Shown: positions 1-6,630 of the stretch, in pieces
How positions within the stretch are numbered: position 1 is the first letter of the stretch
Layout of the letters: each line of letters starts with the position of its first letter
From: JAVXAG01 sp036660615
GTDB lineage: Bacteria; Bacillota; Clostridia; Peptostreptococcales; Anaerovoracaceae
Reading direction: 5' to 3'
Assembly: GCA_036660615.1 (NCBI GenBank)
Contig: JAVXAG010000082.1
Coordinates: 1 to 8,444, forward strand
DNA: 8,444 nt
Notes under the pieces: model-generated
Databases searched by the model: none
What the model was told of the DNA's origin: nothing
The model's input: the letters and a program-made list of their open reading frames with translations, nothing else
Position numbers and translations under genes: made by a program

Positions 1-1
1 A

Positions 2-81
2 GTTGGCATGGCTCTTGCGAACCCCAACACTTCAATTCCAGCCAACCAAAACCCTCGACACCGGTTGGCAAGGCTTGTGCC
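2..81. repeat. Short GTTGGC repeats in the left-edge intergenic stretch
   Basis: No gene is visible in bases 1-91. The hexamer GTTGGC occurs at 2-7 and 64-69, and its complement GCCAAC at 41-46. The two direct copies extend to 18 bases (2-19 and 64-81) with 14 matches. GCCAACC at 41-47 can pair perfectly with GGTTGGC at 63-69, leaving a 15-base loop. The copy at 2-7 could pair with 41-46 instead, so the folds are mutually exclusive. The stretch looks richer in G and C than its surroundings. No T-run follows the hairpin on the minus strand, so it is not a standard terminator for fbp. It could be the edge of a larger repeat lying outside the window. Confidence 0.35.
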
Positions 82-91
82 TTCCATTAAT

Positions 92-2041
92 TTAATATTT
101 TTCCTTTATTAGCCCTTTTCTATATGCCTCAACAAGATTCTTGATATCTTCTATCTGCTCCACAATCTGGGAGCCTTGATCAGTATCCAAAACCATAAGC
201 CTCTCAGGAAAAGTTTCAACAGTGGTTACCACCGGTGCAAAGAACTCTTGAGTGCCATCAGCCTTTAATGGGCTGTACGGTTTGTGTTCAGCCAGAGCCA
301 TAAATCTTGAGTTAGAAATAAAAGTATATCCCGCTATACCAGTTTGCTTTTGGTATGCCTTGGAAATTCCACCGTCAATGACATAGAGAGTTCCGCCACC
401 TTTGATTGGACTTTCCCCATCCTTTATCTTTACAGGAACATGACCATTTAAAATCTTTGCTCGCTTAGGATCAAGCCCAAACTCCCTAAGAATTTTTTCA
501 CATGGGCCCCTCTCGTTGATAAATCTATAATATGGCCTTGCAGTTTCTTTGTGAGAAGCCTTATCATCAATAAACAGCCTTTCAAACGTGGTCATTTTAT
601 CTTTTCCGAACAATGGTGAATTTCCACCTAGCCACAAATACCACATTAAATCCCCTGATCGTCCAGTTTCCTCCGATTCATCAGGCGAGAAATAGGCTTT
701 CCTTACTTGATCATCGAGATAGTCCATAAGGCCTTTGCCCTTGCACATTACACCATTAATAGTAACATCCTCAAACTCGCCGTCTTCCGTCATTGGAATA
801 CAACCATGATATAGCAAATTGCCATTGATTTTTGTGTACAAAGCACCATGACTATATAAAAACTTTATGTGAGTTTGCAACTTCTCCGATTGAAGGATAG
901 ACGCCTCAAGAGAATTCAGCATATCCTCTTCCTCCGGTGTAAACTCATATGGATTGTTTCTGTCAACAGTAGGGAAATTAGTGTCCTTTAGTTTATAAAA
1001 ATTTCCATCAATAAGAATTGTACCCTCTTCATAATTTATCTTGTCCAATAACAGCCTGTTGTCCAGCTTATATTCTGGGTGGTGAATGATACGTTGACCC
1101 TCCGCCTTGAATTGACAAACAGCAATAGCCTTGTGCATCTTTGCCGCCAGTTCCTCATCAACTGGGTCAAACTTATTTCTGTCCAAAATATGTGGAGCAA
1201 AACAGTCACATGGATCATTGCCATATGTTTTTTCTGCAAAACTGGCAAGAGGTCTAAGATTGATTCCATATCCAATTTCCAACATATCAAAATTGTTGTA
1301 ACTGATATTCATTCTCAATACATTACAGATACACGCCCAGTTGCCTGTAGCCGCTCCCATCCAAACAATGTCGTGATTTCCCCATTGGAAATCCACATCA
1401 TGATAAGTCATCAAAAAGTCCATAATGTCATCGGGGTGTGCCCCTCTGTCAAAAATATCTCCAATAATATGAAGTTGGTCAACCGCTAAATTACTGATAA
1501 GATCTGCAAGATCAATGATAAATTCTTCTGCTACCTGACACTCTACAATTGACTTTATAATTTCGCTGTAATAATATAGTCTATTTTCCTCGTCATCAGC
1601 ATGTAAAAGCTCGTCCATAGAATATCCTGCATACTTTGGAAGTCTTCTTCTGACCTTTGACCTTGTGTACTTTGTTGAAACAGATTTGCATATTGTAACC
1701 AGCCTATAAATAACCGTCGTACACCATTTATCAAAGTCTACCTCGGAAACCTTCCGTCTTTTTATCTCCGCCTCTGCGTTGTATATCAGGGCTGCCAAAT
1801 CGTCCCTGTCAGCCTCACTAAGGACTCCGCCATAGTATTCATCGATTTTCGCTTTTATTGTCCCTGAGGCACTTTTTAGCATATGTATGAACGCTTCATG
1901 TTCACCGTGTAAGTCACTCAAAAAATACTCTGTTCCTTTTGGCAAAGCCAGAATGGCCCTTAAGTTAATAATCTCCGCCGAAGCCGCCTTAATATTTGGG
2001 TAATCCATTGCCAATAGGTTAAGAAATTTTAAATCTGCCAT
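92..2041 (-). CDS. fbp: Fructose-1,6-bisphosphatase class III
   Basis: The product hydrolyses fructose 1,6-bisphosphate to fructose 6-phosphate and phosphate, the committed step of gluconeogenesis, in the cytoplasm. At 649 residues it is close to the large Firmicutes class III enzymes (about 640-670) and unlike the smaller class I and II enzymes. The metallophosphatase motifs appear in order: SDLHGE at 42-47, GDIFDRG at 194-200, GNHD at 221-224, a histidine in YHGCIP at 411-416, and NGHVPVK at 532-538. The N-terminal EIINLRAILALPKGTEYFLSD region is also typical of the family. The ATG has AAGAGAGG at 2050-2057, eight bases upstream. The gene is transcribed alone and diverges from spoIID. Family members are manganese-dependent and allosterically controlled; that is family knowledge and not visible here. 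No truncation or missing metal-binding motif was seen. Confidence 0.97.
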   Translation of the reverse strand: MADLKFLNLLAMDYPNIKAASAEIINLRAILALPKGTEYFLSDLHGEHEAFIHMLKSASGTIKAKIDEYYGGVLSEADRDDLAALIYNAEAEIKRRKVSEVDFDKWCTTVIYRLVTICKSVSTKYTRSKVRRRLPKYAGYSMDELLHADDEENRLYYYSEIIKSIVECQVAEEFIIDLADLISNLAVDQLHIIGDIFDRGAHPDDIMDFLMTYHDVDFQWGNHDIVWMGAATGNWACICNVLRMNISYNNFDMLEIGYGINLRPLASFAEKTYGNDPCDCFAPHILDRNKFDPVDEELAAKMHKAIAVCQFKAEGQRIIHHPEYKLDNRLLLDKINYEEGTILIDGNFYKLKDTNFPTVDRNNPYEFTPEEEDMLNSLEASILQSEKLQTHIKFLYSHGALYTKINGNLLYHGCIPMTEDGEFEDVTINGVMCKGKGLMDYLDDQVRKAYFSPDESEETGRSGDLMWYLWLGGNSPLFGKDKMTTFERLFIDDKASHKETARPYYRFINERGPCEKILREFGLDPKRAKILNGHVPVKIKDGESPIKGGGTLYVIDGGISKAYQKQTGIAGYTFISNSRFMALAEHKPYSPLKADGTQEFFAPVVTTVETFPERLMVLDTDQGSQIVEQIEDIKNLVEAYRKGLIKEKY

Positions 2042-2070
2042 AAAATGTTCCTCTCTTTTCTAAAAAATTT

Positions 2071-2114
2071 ATTATACATACTACTATGTTAAATGTTTAA
2101 TTCTATTTTGTCAA
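2071..2114 (-). promoter_or_regulatory. Probable sigma-A promoter(s) of fbp
   Basis: Two overlapping candidates are visible on the minus strand. One has a perfect -35 TTGACA (2109-2114), a 17-base spacer and a weaker -10 TAACAT (2086-2091). The other has a weaker -35 TAAACA (2094-2099), 17 bases and a perfect -10 TATAAT (2071-2076). Either would give a short leader ending in the fbp ribosome binding site. The sequence alone does not decide between them. Confidence 0.6.
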
Positions 2115-2128
2115 ACAAATCATATAAT
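2101..2128 (+). promoter_or_regulatory. Probable sigma-E promoter of spoIID
   Basis: CATATAAT at 2121-2128 is one base from the sigma-E -10 consensus CATACAnT. Thirteen bases upstream lies TTCTATT (2101-2107), which matches 5 of 7 positions of the sigma-E -35 pattern KMATATT. Transcription would start near 2135, just before the Shine-Dalgarno site. spoIID is a classical mother-cell sigma-E gene in Bacillus, which supports the reading. The -35 match is only moderate. Confidence 0.5.
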
Positions 2129-2138
2129 AAGACAAGTT

Positions 2139-2143
2139 GGAGG
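2139..2143 (+). promoter_or_regulatory. Ribosome binding site that fixes the spoIID start
   Basis: GGAGG lies five bases before ATG at 2149. An in-frame TTG at 2137 overlaps this site. It has no Shine-Dalgarno sequence of its own, so ATG 2149 is preferred. Confidence 0.8.
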
Positions 2144-2148
2144 TAGTA

Positions 2149-3120
2149 ATGAAAAGGTCAATGCCACATTATCAATTTATATATTTAACCTATCTGGGAA
2201 TTATGCTGTTTTTTATTACAGTTGTTCCACTAATTTGCGTATTCATTTTTGACAACCCCCAAGGCAATTCTTCCCCTGAGTACAAAAACAAGATCGATTG
2301 TCCCTCATACATTACCGTATTCAGACACGATTCAAACCGCAGTCAAAAAATAGCATTTGAAGAATACGTCAAAGGCGTAGTTGCATGCGAGATGCCATCA
2401 TCATTTACAGAAGAAGCCCTAAAAGCACAAGCCGTTGCAGCCAGAACCTATGCACTGGCAAAAATCAAAAAAAATGTTCAGCTATGCGATTCAACCCACT
2501 GCCAAGTATACAAAAGCAAAAAAGAATTAATTGCAATCCATCCTAATGGTTGGGAAGATAACGGATACGACAAAGTTTGCAATGCCGTCGATGCAACAAA
2601 AGGCGAAGCCATGTATTACGATGGCAAACTAGTAATGCAGCCACTATTCTTTTCTTCCAGCGGTGGCCGTACAGAAAACTCCCAAGATGTTTTCGTTGGC
2701 ACTTACCCTTACCTAGTTAGCGTATCAAGTCCATATGAAAATGGGGCGTCACATCGTAACGAAGAAAAGGATTTTGCAATAAAAAAGTTTTCTAGGCAAA
2801 TCAAAAAGGCCTACCCCGACAAGGACTTTGGCAAAATAAAGAAATCAAATATTTCAATTGTGTCAAGAACCGATGGCGGACGAGTAGAAAAGATTAAAAT
2901 CGGAAAGTCAACATTAAAAGGTACACAGCTGCGTGACACATTAGAACTCAGTTCCACCTTCTTTGATATTTCCTTTGATGGAAAAGATATAATCTTTACA
3001 AGTAGCGGAGCCGGTCATGGCGTTGGCATGAGTCAGTACGGTGCAAATGGTATGGCAAAAAAAGGATACAACTACAAAGACATTCTCAAACACTATTATA
3101 CTGGCGTCGATGTATATTAG
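2149..3120 (+). CDS. spoIID: Stage II sporulation protein D (engulfment lytic transglycosylase)
   Basis: This is the membrane-anchored peptidoglycan hydrolase that works with SpoIIP and SpoIIM during mother-cell engulfment of the forespore. The 323-residue protein has an N-terminal transmembrane segment at about residues 11-34. The SpoIID domain follows, with the family's catalytic glutamate E81 in VVACEMP and the conserved stretch LKAQAVAARTYA at 91-102. C113, H117 and C118 (in LCDSTHC) resemble the zinc site described for the Clostridioides difficile enzyme. The domain ends with SSSGGRTE (169-176) and the C-terminal signature GHGVGMSQYGANGMA (289-303). It is the only plus-strand gene here, alone in its transcript, with a sigma-E-like promoter. 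It converges on murA; in B. subtilis murAA and spoIID are neighbours in the same direction. spoIIP and spoIIM are not in the window. Confidence 0.96.
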   Translation: MKRSMPHYQFIYLTYLGIMLFFITVVPLICVFIFDNPQGNSSPEYKNKIDCPSYITVFRHDSNRSQKIAFEEYVKGVVACEMPSSFTEEALKAQAVAARTYALAKIKKNVQLCDSTHCQVYKSKKELIAIHPNGWEDNGYDKVCNAVDATKGEAMYYDGKLVMQPLFFSSSGGRTENSQDVFVGTYPYLVSVSSPYENGASHRNEEKDFAIKKFSRQIKKAYPDKDFGKIKKSNISIVSRTDGGRVEKIKIGKSTLKGTQLRDTLELSSTFFDISFDGKDIIFTSSGAGHGVGMSQYGANGMAKKGYNYKDILKHYYTGVDVY

Positions 3121-3147
3121 TCTATTTCAAACTCTTTTGAAAATATA

Positions 3148-3199
3148 AAAAGCGTATGAACACTGCCAAAATCATTGGTTTATGTTAACATACGCTTTT
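3148..3199. terminator. Bidirectional Rho-independent terminator between spoIID and murA
   Basis: AAAAGCGTATG (3148-3158) pairs perfectly with CATACGCTTTT (3189-3199). Inside, AACA (3159-3162) can pair with TGTT (3183-3186), leaving a two-base bulge, and CCAA (3166-3169) with TTGG (3175-3178). The A and T runs at the stem base give a U-tract on both strands, TTTTATT on plus and TTTTTATATTTT on minus. It sits between two converging genes, seven bases from the murA stop codon. Confidence 0.85.
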
Positions 3200-3205
3200 A
3201 TTAAT

Positions 3206-4471
3206 TTATTCTTCTAGCCTTATAATTGTAGCACCAATTTGCCTAAACTTCTCGACAAATTTTTCATAACCTCTTTCAACGTGATATATCTCTGATATTT
3301 CAGTAGTACCTTCTGCCACAAGCCCAGCCAATACTAACGCTGCACCTGCCCTAAGGTCCGTTGCGATTACTTGTGCCCCTTCAAGATTCTTGCCACCTTG
3401 AACAACTGCACTTCTACCCTCAGTCTTTATGTTTGCACCCATTCTGTTTAGTTCGGCTACATGCATAAATCTGTTTTCAAAGACAGTCTCCACAACAGTG
3501 CTTACACCGTTAACAGTGGTGAGGAAAGTCATAAAAGGTGACTGAATGTCAGTAGGGAATCCTGGATACGGTAACGTTTTTATATCAGTCGCTACTAATT
3601 CCTTTTCATTTGCCCTAACTAAAACCCCTTCGTCAAGGATTTCAACAGTTGCTCCACATTCACGAAGTTTTGCAATAATAGGTTTTACATGATCTGGCAC
3701 TACGTTTCTAATCAATAATTCTCCCCTAGTAATTGCTGCCGCAAGCATAAATGTACCCGTTTCAATTCTGTCAGGAATAACCGTATGTTCCGAACCGGAT
3801 AGCCTTGCAACTCCTTCGATTTTTATGGTGTCCATACCTGCACCCCTGATTCTTGCACCCATCTTATTCAAGAAGTTTGCCAAGTCAACAATCTCAGGTT
3901 CTTCCGCTGCATTTTCTATATAAGTCGTCCCTTTTGCCAATACAGCTGCCATCATTATATTTTCTGTTGCACCAACACTTGGGAAGTCAAGATATACACT
4001 GCTTCCAATCAAACCACCCTCAGGTGATATAGCTTCCACATAACTATCTTTTAAAACTATTGTTGCCCCCAATGCTTCAAATCCTTTTAGATGCAAATCA
4101 ATAGGTCTTTCCCCAATAGTACATCCTCCTGGTGAAGGCATTTTTGCCCTGCCTGTTCTAGCAAGCAAAGGCCCCATAACTAATATTGATGCCCTCATTT
4201 TTTTAACTAATTCATATTCTGCTTCATTATTTGTTATTTTAGGCGTTTCTATTTCAAGTATATTATTGTCTTTCTGTTCTACCTTTGAGCCTAATGTAGC
4301 CAACAATTCTGTTAACACAGCCACATCCTTTAATGCCGGAACATCACTTATTATACATTTTTCTTCAGCCAAAAGAGCCGCAGCCATCAATGGAAGTACT
4401 GCATTTTTCGCTCCACTAATTACTACCTCTCCCATCAAAGGCCCACTTTTTTGTACCAAATACTTTGCCAC
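3206..4471 (-). CDS. murA: UDP-N-acetylglucosamine 1-carboxyvinyltransferase (MurA)
   Basis: The enzyme transfers enolpyruvate from phosphoenolpyruvate to UDP-GlcNAc, the first committed step of peptidoglycan precursor synthesis, in the cytoplasm. At 421 residues it is full length for the family. Visible signatures are K22-N23 in SGAKNAVLPLMAA, the catalytic-loop cysteine C117 in PGGCTIGERPIDLHLKG (the residue that fosfomycin modifies), D308 in GFPTDIQ, ENRFMH at 332-337, DLRAGAALVLAGL at 372-384 and R400 in YHVERGYE. Because the cysteine is present, the usual fosfomycin-sensitive form is expected. The start is GTG at 4471, with GGAGGAG at 4476-4482 just upstream and no better ATG. It has its own promoter and terminator, so it is probably monocistronic. 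Firmicutes often carry two MurA paralogues; proximity to spoIID suggests the MurAA-type copy, which is an inference. Confidence 0.97.
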   Translation of the reverse strand: MAKYLVQKSGPLMGEVVISGAKNAVLPLMAAALLAEEKCIISDVPALKDVAVLTELLATLGSKVEQKDNNILEIETPKITNNEAEYELVKKMRASILVMGPLLARTGRAKMPSPGGCTIGERPIDLHLKGFEALGATIVLKDSYVEAISPEGGLIGSSVYLDFPSVGATENIMMAAVLAKGTTYIENAAEEPEIVDLANFLNKMGARIRGAGMDTIKIEGVARLSGSEHTVIPDRIETGTFMLAAAITRGELLIRNVVPDHVKPIIAKLRECGATVEILDEGVLVRANEKELVATDIKTLPYPGFPTDIQSPFMTFLTTVNGVSTVVETVFENRFMHVAELNRMGANIKTEGRSAVVQGGKNLEGAQVIATDLRAGAALVLAGLVAEGTTEISEIYHVERGYEKFVEKFRQIGATIIRLEE

Positions 4472-4501
4472 TTTACTCCTCCATTAGATTTAATATATAT
4501 C

Positions 4502-4530
4502 AGTATACTAATTATCTCAACTTATTTCAA
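4502..4530 (-). promoter_or_regulatory. Sigma-A promoter of murA
   Basis: On the minus strand TTGAAA (complement of 4525-4530) is followed after exactly 17 bases by TATACT (complement of 4502-4507). Each hexamer differs from consensus at one position. Transcription would begin near 4495, giving a leader of about 25 bases with a strong Shine-Dalgarno site. The promoter follows directly on the abrB-type gene's terminator, so murA should be expressed independently of it. Confidence 0.8.
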
Positions 4531-4540
4531 CAAATAGCAG

Positions 4541-4562
4541 AAAAAAACCTGCTAATGCAGGT
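4541..4562 (-). terminator. Rho-independent terminator of the abrB-type gene
   Basis: ACCTGC (4547-4552) and GCAGGT (4557-4562) form a six-base stem around a four-base loop. On the minus strand the stem is followed by a run of T residues (complement of 4541-4546). It lies 8 bases past the stop codon of the abrB-type gene and upstream of the murA promoter. The T-rich stretch at 4563-4570 means weak plus-strand activity is also possible. Confidence 0.85.
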
Positions 4563-4570
4563 CTTTTTTA

Positions 4571-4813
4571 TTATAACTTCTTCATATCCTCTATGCATTT
4601 TACACAAACGCTTTTACCATGAATAAGTCTAACGTCGCTTGCTTCTCCACAAAATATACATGATGGCTCATACTTTTTCAACATAATGAACTGGCCATCA
4701 ACAAAGATCTCTAATGAATCCTCTGTATCGATACTTAAATTTCTTCTTAACTCCACTGGGATAACTACTCTTCCAAGTGCGTCCACTGGTCTAACTATGC
4801 CTGTTGCTTTCAT
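4571..4813 (-). CDS. abrB: AbrB-family transition-state regulator with four-cysteine C-terminal tail
   Basis: This is a small DNA-binding regulator of the AbrB/SpoVT type. Residues 1-48 form the swapped-hairpin DNA-binding domain: TGIVRPVDALGRVVIP then ELRRNL, with a basic cluster ending in LKKYEP. This closely resembles B. subtilis AbrB, which represses stationary-phase and sporulation genes during growth. The protein has 80 residues against about 95 in B. subtilis. In place of the Bacillus multimerisation tail, residues 51-80 carry two CxxC pairs (C52/C55 and C70/C73), which look like a small zinc-binding unit; I recall this arrangement as common in clostridial homologues. AAAGGAG at 4820-4826 lies six bases before the ATG. 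Its position downstream of the ricT-yabB region matches abrB synteny in Bacillus. SpoVT is an alternative, but SpoVT is about 180 residues with a GAF domain. No promoter is visible nearby; it may lie in the gap or further upstream. Confidence 0.9.
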   Translation of the reverse strand: MKATGIVRPVDALGRVVIPVELRRNLSIDTEDSLEIFVDGQFIMLKKYEPSCIFCGEASDVRLIHGKSVCVKCIEDMKKL

Positions 4814-4835
4814 AATTTTCTCCTTTCATAAACCA

Positions 4836-4955
4836 CTATTTAGTTTTTTCTTTTCCTTTTCTAAATATTGTGGTCATCGAACCAACAGCATTTACAATAT
4901 TTGATAATGCTGCTACAATACTTTGGTTTCCCTTTATTAAATCTGACAACTCTGA
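4836..4955 (-). CDS. C-terminal fragment of an unidentified gene beside the gap
   Basis: Thirty-nine codons are open from the gap edge to a TAG stop, 22 bases before the abrB-type start. I do not recognise the peptide. It has a non-polar stretch (IVAALSNIVNAVGSMTTIF, about residues 13-31) that may be an amphipathic helix, then a lysine-rich end (RKGKEKTK). Of the three minus-strand frames, one stops after five codons and another reads cysteine-rich and stops, so this frame is the most plausible. It reads through the 100-base gap in frame with the methyltransferase only because of the arbitrary placeholder length. It lacks the C-terminal region I would expect of YabB/TrmN6, and it does not resemble the end of RsmI, the usual upstream neighbour of abrB. 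It is probably a separate gene whose start is lost in the gap. Confidence 0.45.
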   Translation of the reverse strand, partial: SELSDLIKGNQSIVAALSNIVNAVGSMTTIFRKGKEKTK

Positions 4956-5055
4956 NNNNNNNNNNNNNNNNNNNNNNNNNNNNNNNNNNNNNNNNNNNNN
5001 NNNNNNNNNNNNNNNNNNNNNNNNNNNNNNNNNNNNNNNNNNNNNNNNNNNNNNN
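4956..5055. other. Assembly gap of 100 N
   Basis: Exactly 100 consecutive N occur here. This length is the usual placeholder for a gap of unknown size between contigs, so the true distance and any genes within it are unknown. Any reading frame across it is unreliable. Confidence 0.97.
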
Positions 5056-5705
5056 TTAGGTTTCTCACCAATTTTACCACTGACAAACTGCATTTCTTTT
5101 GGTTCTAATTTGTACTCCCTGCAAAGGCAACAAATATCCACCAGCCTTGACGGCCTGTGAACCATAAAAAATTCCCCTTTATCTCGCAGTAATTTGCTGG
5201 CACATCTTATGAAATCTTCCAGCGTACCTGTAGTTTCATGTCTCGCTATAGTCTTTGCAAAATTATTGTTTGTTATTCCACTTTTCCCCACTGTATAGGG
5301 TGGATTCGTGGTAACCAAATCAAAAGACTCATATAATTCTTCCTCAAACAAATCGTTGACATCTTGGTTAATAAAAAACAGCCTGTCCTGTAATTTGTTT
5401 AAATTGATATTACGTAAACCTCTTTCATATGAAGCTTTCTGCACTTCTAACCCAAAAATCTTTTCTGCGTCTGTCTTATGAGAAAGAATCAAAGGTACAA
5501 TTCCAGTACCTGTCCCAAGGTCCATAATTTTTTTATGTTTCTTGGTATTTTTCTGTTTACTTGCTGCAAAATCTGACAAAAGAACCGCATCAATGCCATA
5601 ACAAAACTCTTTGTAATTCTGTATTAGCTTAAGATCTCCAAATCCGATTTCATCAAGCCTCTCGCCTTGCAGTAATTCTATATCGCAAAAACAACCACTC
5701 TCCAT
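5056..5705 (-). CDS. YabB/TrmN6-like SAM-dependent N6-adenine methyltransferase, 3' part missing
   Basis: This is a class I methyltransferase of the COG4123 family; the E. coli member modifies adenine 37 of tRNA-Val. 216 residues are visible. GERLDEIGFGDLKLIQN (14-30) then FCYGIDAVLLSDFA (34-47) is the typical N-terminus. The SAM-binding motif I is MDLGTGTGIVPL (61-72) and the catalytic motif is NPPY (134-137), followed by ARHETTGTLEDFI. Roughly 30-40 residues of the C-terminal strand region are missing in the N run. The ATG lies two bases after the ricT stop, with AAGGA at 5712-5716 embedded in the end of ricT, so translation is probably coupled. The gene order ricT-yabB matches Bacillus apart from the absence of yabA between them. 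The family is clear; the exact tRNA target is not. Confidence 0.88.
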
Positions 5706-5707
5706 AA

Positions 5708-6628
5708 TTAGTCCTTGATTAACTCTTTGATTTCATCTATTAATTCTTCATCAATATTGTCAAAGATATTAGTTTCTTTAGGTTTATGTCTTTCAATTCT
5801 CTTGATTTCTTCTTTTTTGTAATAGTAAATATCTGTGCCTAATTTTTCCTCATCACCGTCTTTGCCTTTATCTTCTATATAAAGTCTGGTTTTTATCTTA
5901 TTGGCAAGAATATTTGTGTCTAGTACCTTTGCAAATCCGTCTTTGGTCTGAATTCGCTCGCCGTACTCAGGCATCCCTTTTCTTAATTCCATATATACAT
6001 CGTTTTCGTATTTTAGACAACACATCAATCTTCCGCATATTCCCGAAATCTTTGTAGGGTTCAATGATAAATTTTGTACCTTTGCCATCTTTATTGAAAC
6101 TGGCTCAAAATCAGCAAGCCAAGTGTGGCAACATAACCCTTTGCCGCAGCTACCAATGCCTCCCAGCATCTTTGCTTCATCTCTAACACCGATTTGACGC
6201 AGTTCAATTCTCATCTTGAAAATACTTGCCAAATCTTTTACTAGTTCTCTAAAGTCGACTCTACCATCTGATGTAAAATAAAAGATTACTTTGCTATTAT
6301 CAAAGGTGTACTCAACATCAATTAATTTCATTACTAACCCATGCTTTTCAATCTTTTCTTGACATAGCTCCAATGTTCTTTCTTTTTTACTCTCGTTATC
6401 TATATGTTGAGCATGATCTTCTTCAGTCGCTACTCTAATTATCTTTTTTAATGGTGCAACAATTTCGTCCTCTTCTACCTCGTGTATTTCAGAAGTCACT
6501 GTACCAAATTCCATGCCTCTAGCAGTTTCCACTATTACATTATCATTAAGTTTAACTTCAAATATATCTGGATCAAAGAAGTAAACCTTTCCCGCAGTTT
6601 TAAATCTAACACCTGCAACTTTAACCAT
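5708..6628 (-). CDS. ricT: RicT (YaaT), PSP1-domain regulatory iron-sulfur protein
   Basis: In B. subtilis this protein forms the Y-complex with RicA (YmcA) and RicF (YlbF). The complex binds iron-sulfur clusters, directs RNase Y to specific transcripts, and is needed for sporulation, competence and biofilm formation. The 306 residues carry the PSP1 C-terminal region. Six conserved cysteines occur in two matching clusters, GSCGKGLCC (C161, C166, C167) and SGICGRLMCC (C198, C203, C204). MKLIDVEYTFDNSKVIFYFTSDGRVDFRELVKDL (100-133) is also typical. The C-terminus is rich in lysine and glutamate. The ATG is two bases after the holB stop. Its Shine-Dalgarno GGAGG (6635-6639) is formed by the last two glycine codons of holB, a sign of translational coupling. 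The partners ricA and ricF are not in this window. Confidence 0.95.
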   Translation of the reverse strand: MVKVAGVRFKTAGKVYFFDPDIFEVKLNDNVIVETARGMEFGTVTSEIHEVEEDEIVAPLKKIIRVATEEDHAQHIDNESKKERTLELCQEKIEKHGLVMKLIDVEYTFDNSKVIFYFTSDGRVDFRELVKDLASIFKMRIELRQIGVRDEAKMLGGIGSCGKGLCCHTWLADFEPVSIKMAKVQNLSLNPTKISGICGRLMCCLKYENDVYMELRKGMPEYGERIQTKDGFAKVLDTNILANKIKTRLYIEDKGKDGDEEKLGTDIYYYKKEEIKRIERHKPKETNIFDNIDEELIDEIKELIKD

Positions 6629-6630
6629 AT

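Noticed and set aside
1..90. A plus-strand frame open from base 1 to a TAA at 88-90, possibly the end of a converging gene
   Set aside because: All three plus frames are open through this short G+C-rich stretch, the peptide is unremarkable, and 29 codons without a start cannot support a gene.
1079..1489. 136-codon frame inside fbp on the plus strand
   Set aside because: It lies wholly opposite conserved fbp codons, has no ribosome binding site and gives an unfamiliar protein; the same holds for the second minus-strand frame at 1036-1290.
2137..2148. TTG start for spoIID four codons upstream
   Set aside because: This TTG overlaps the GGAGG that serves ATG 2149, and has no ribosome binding site of its own.
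4483..4570. Riboswitch or attenuator ahead of murA
   Set aside because: The predicted murA leader is only about 25 bases; the hairpin at 4547-4562 lies upstream of the promoter and is the terminator of the preceding gene.
4870..5160. Plus-strand frames across the N run
   Set aside because: They consist largely of unknown bases and lie opposite the methyltransferase.
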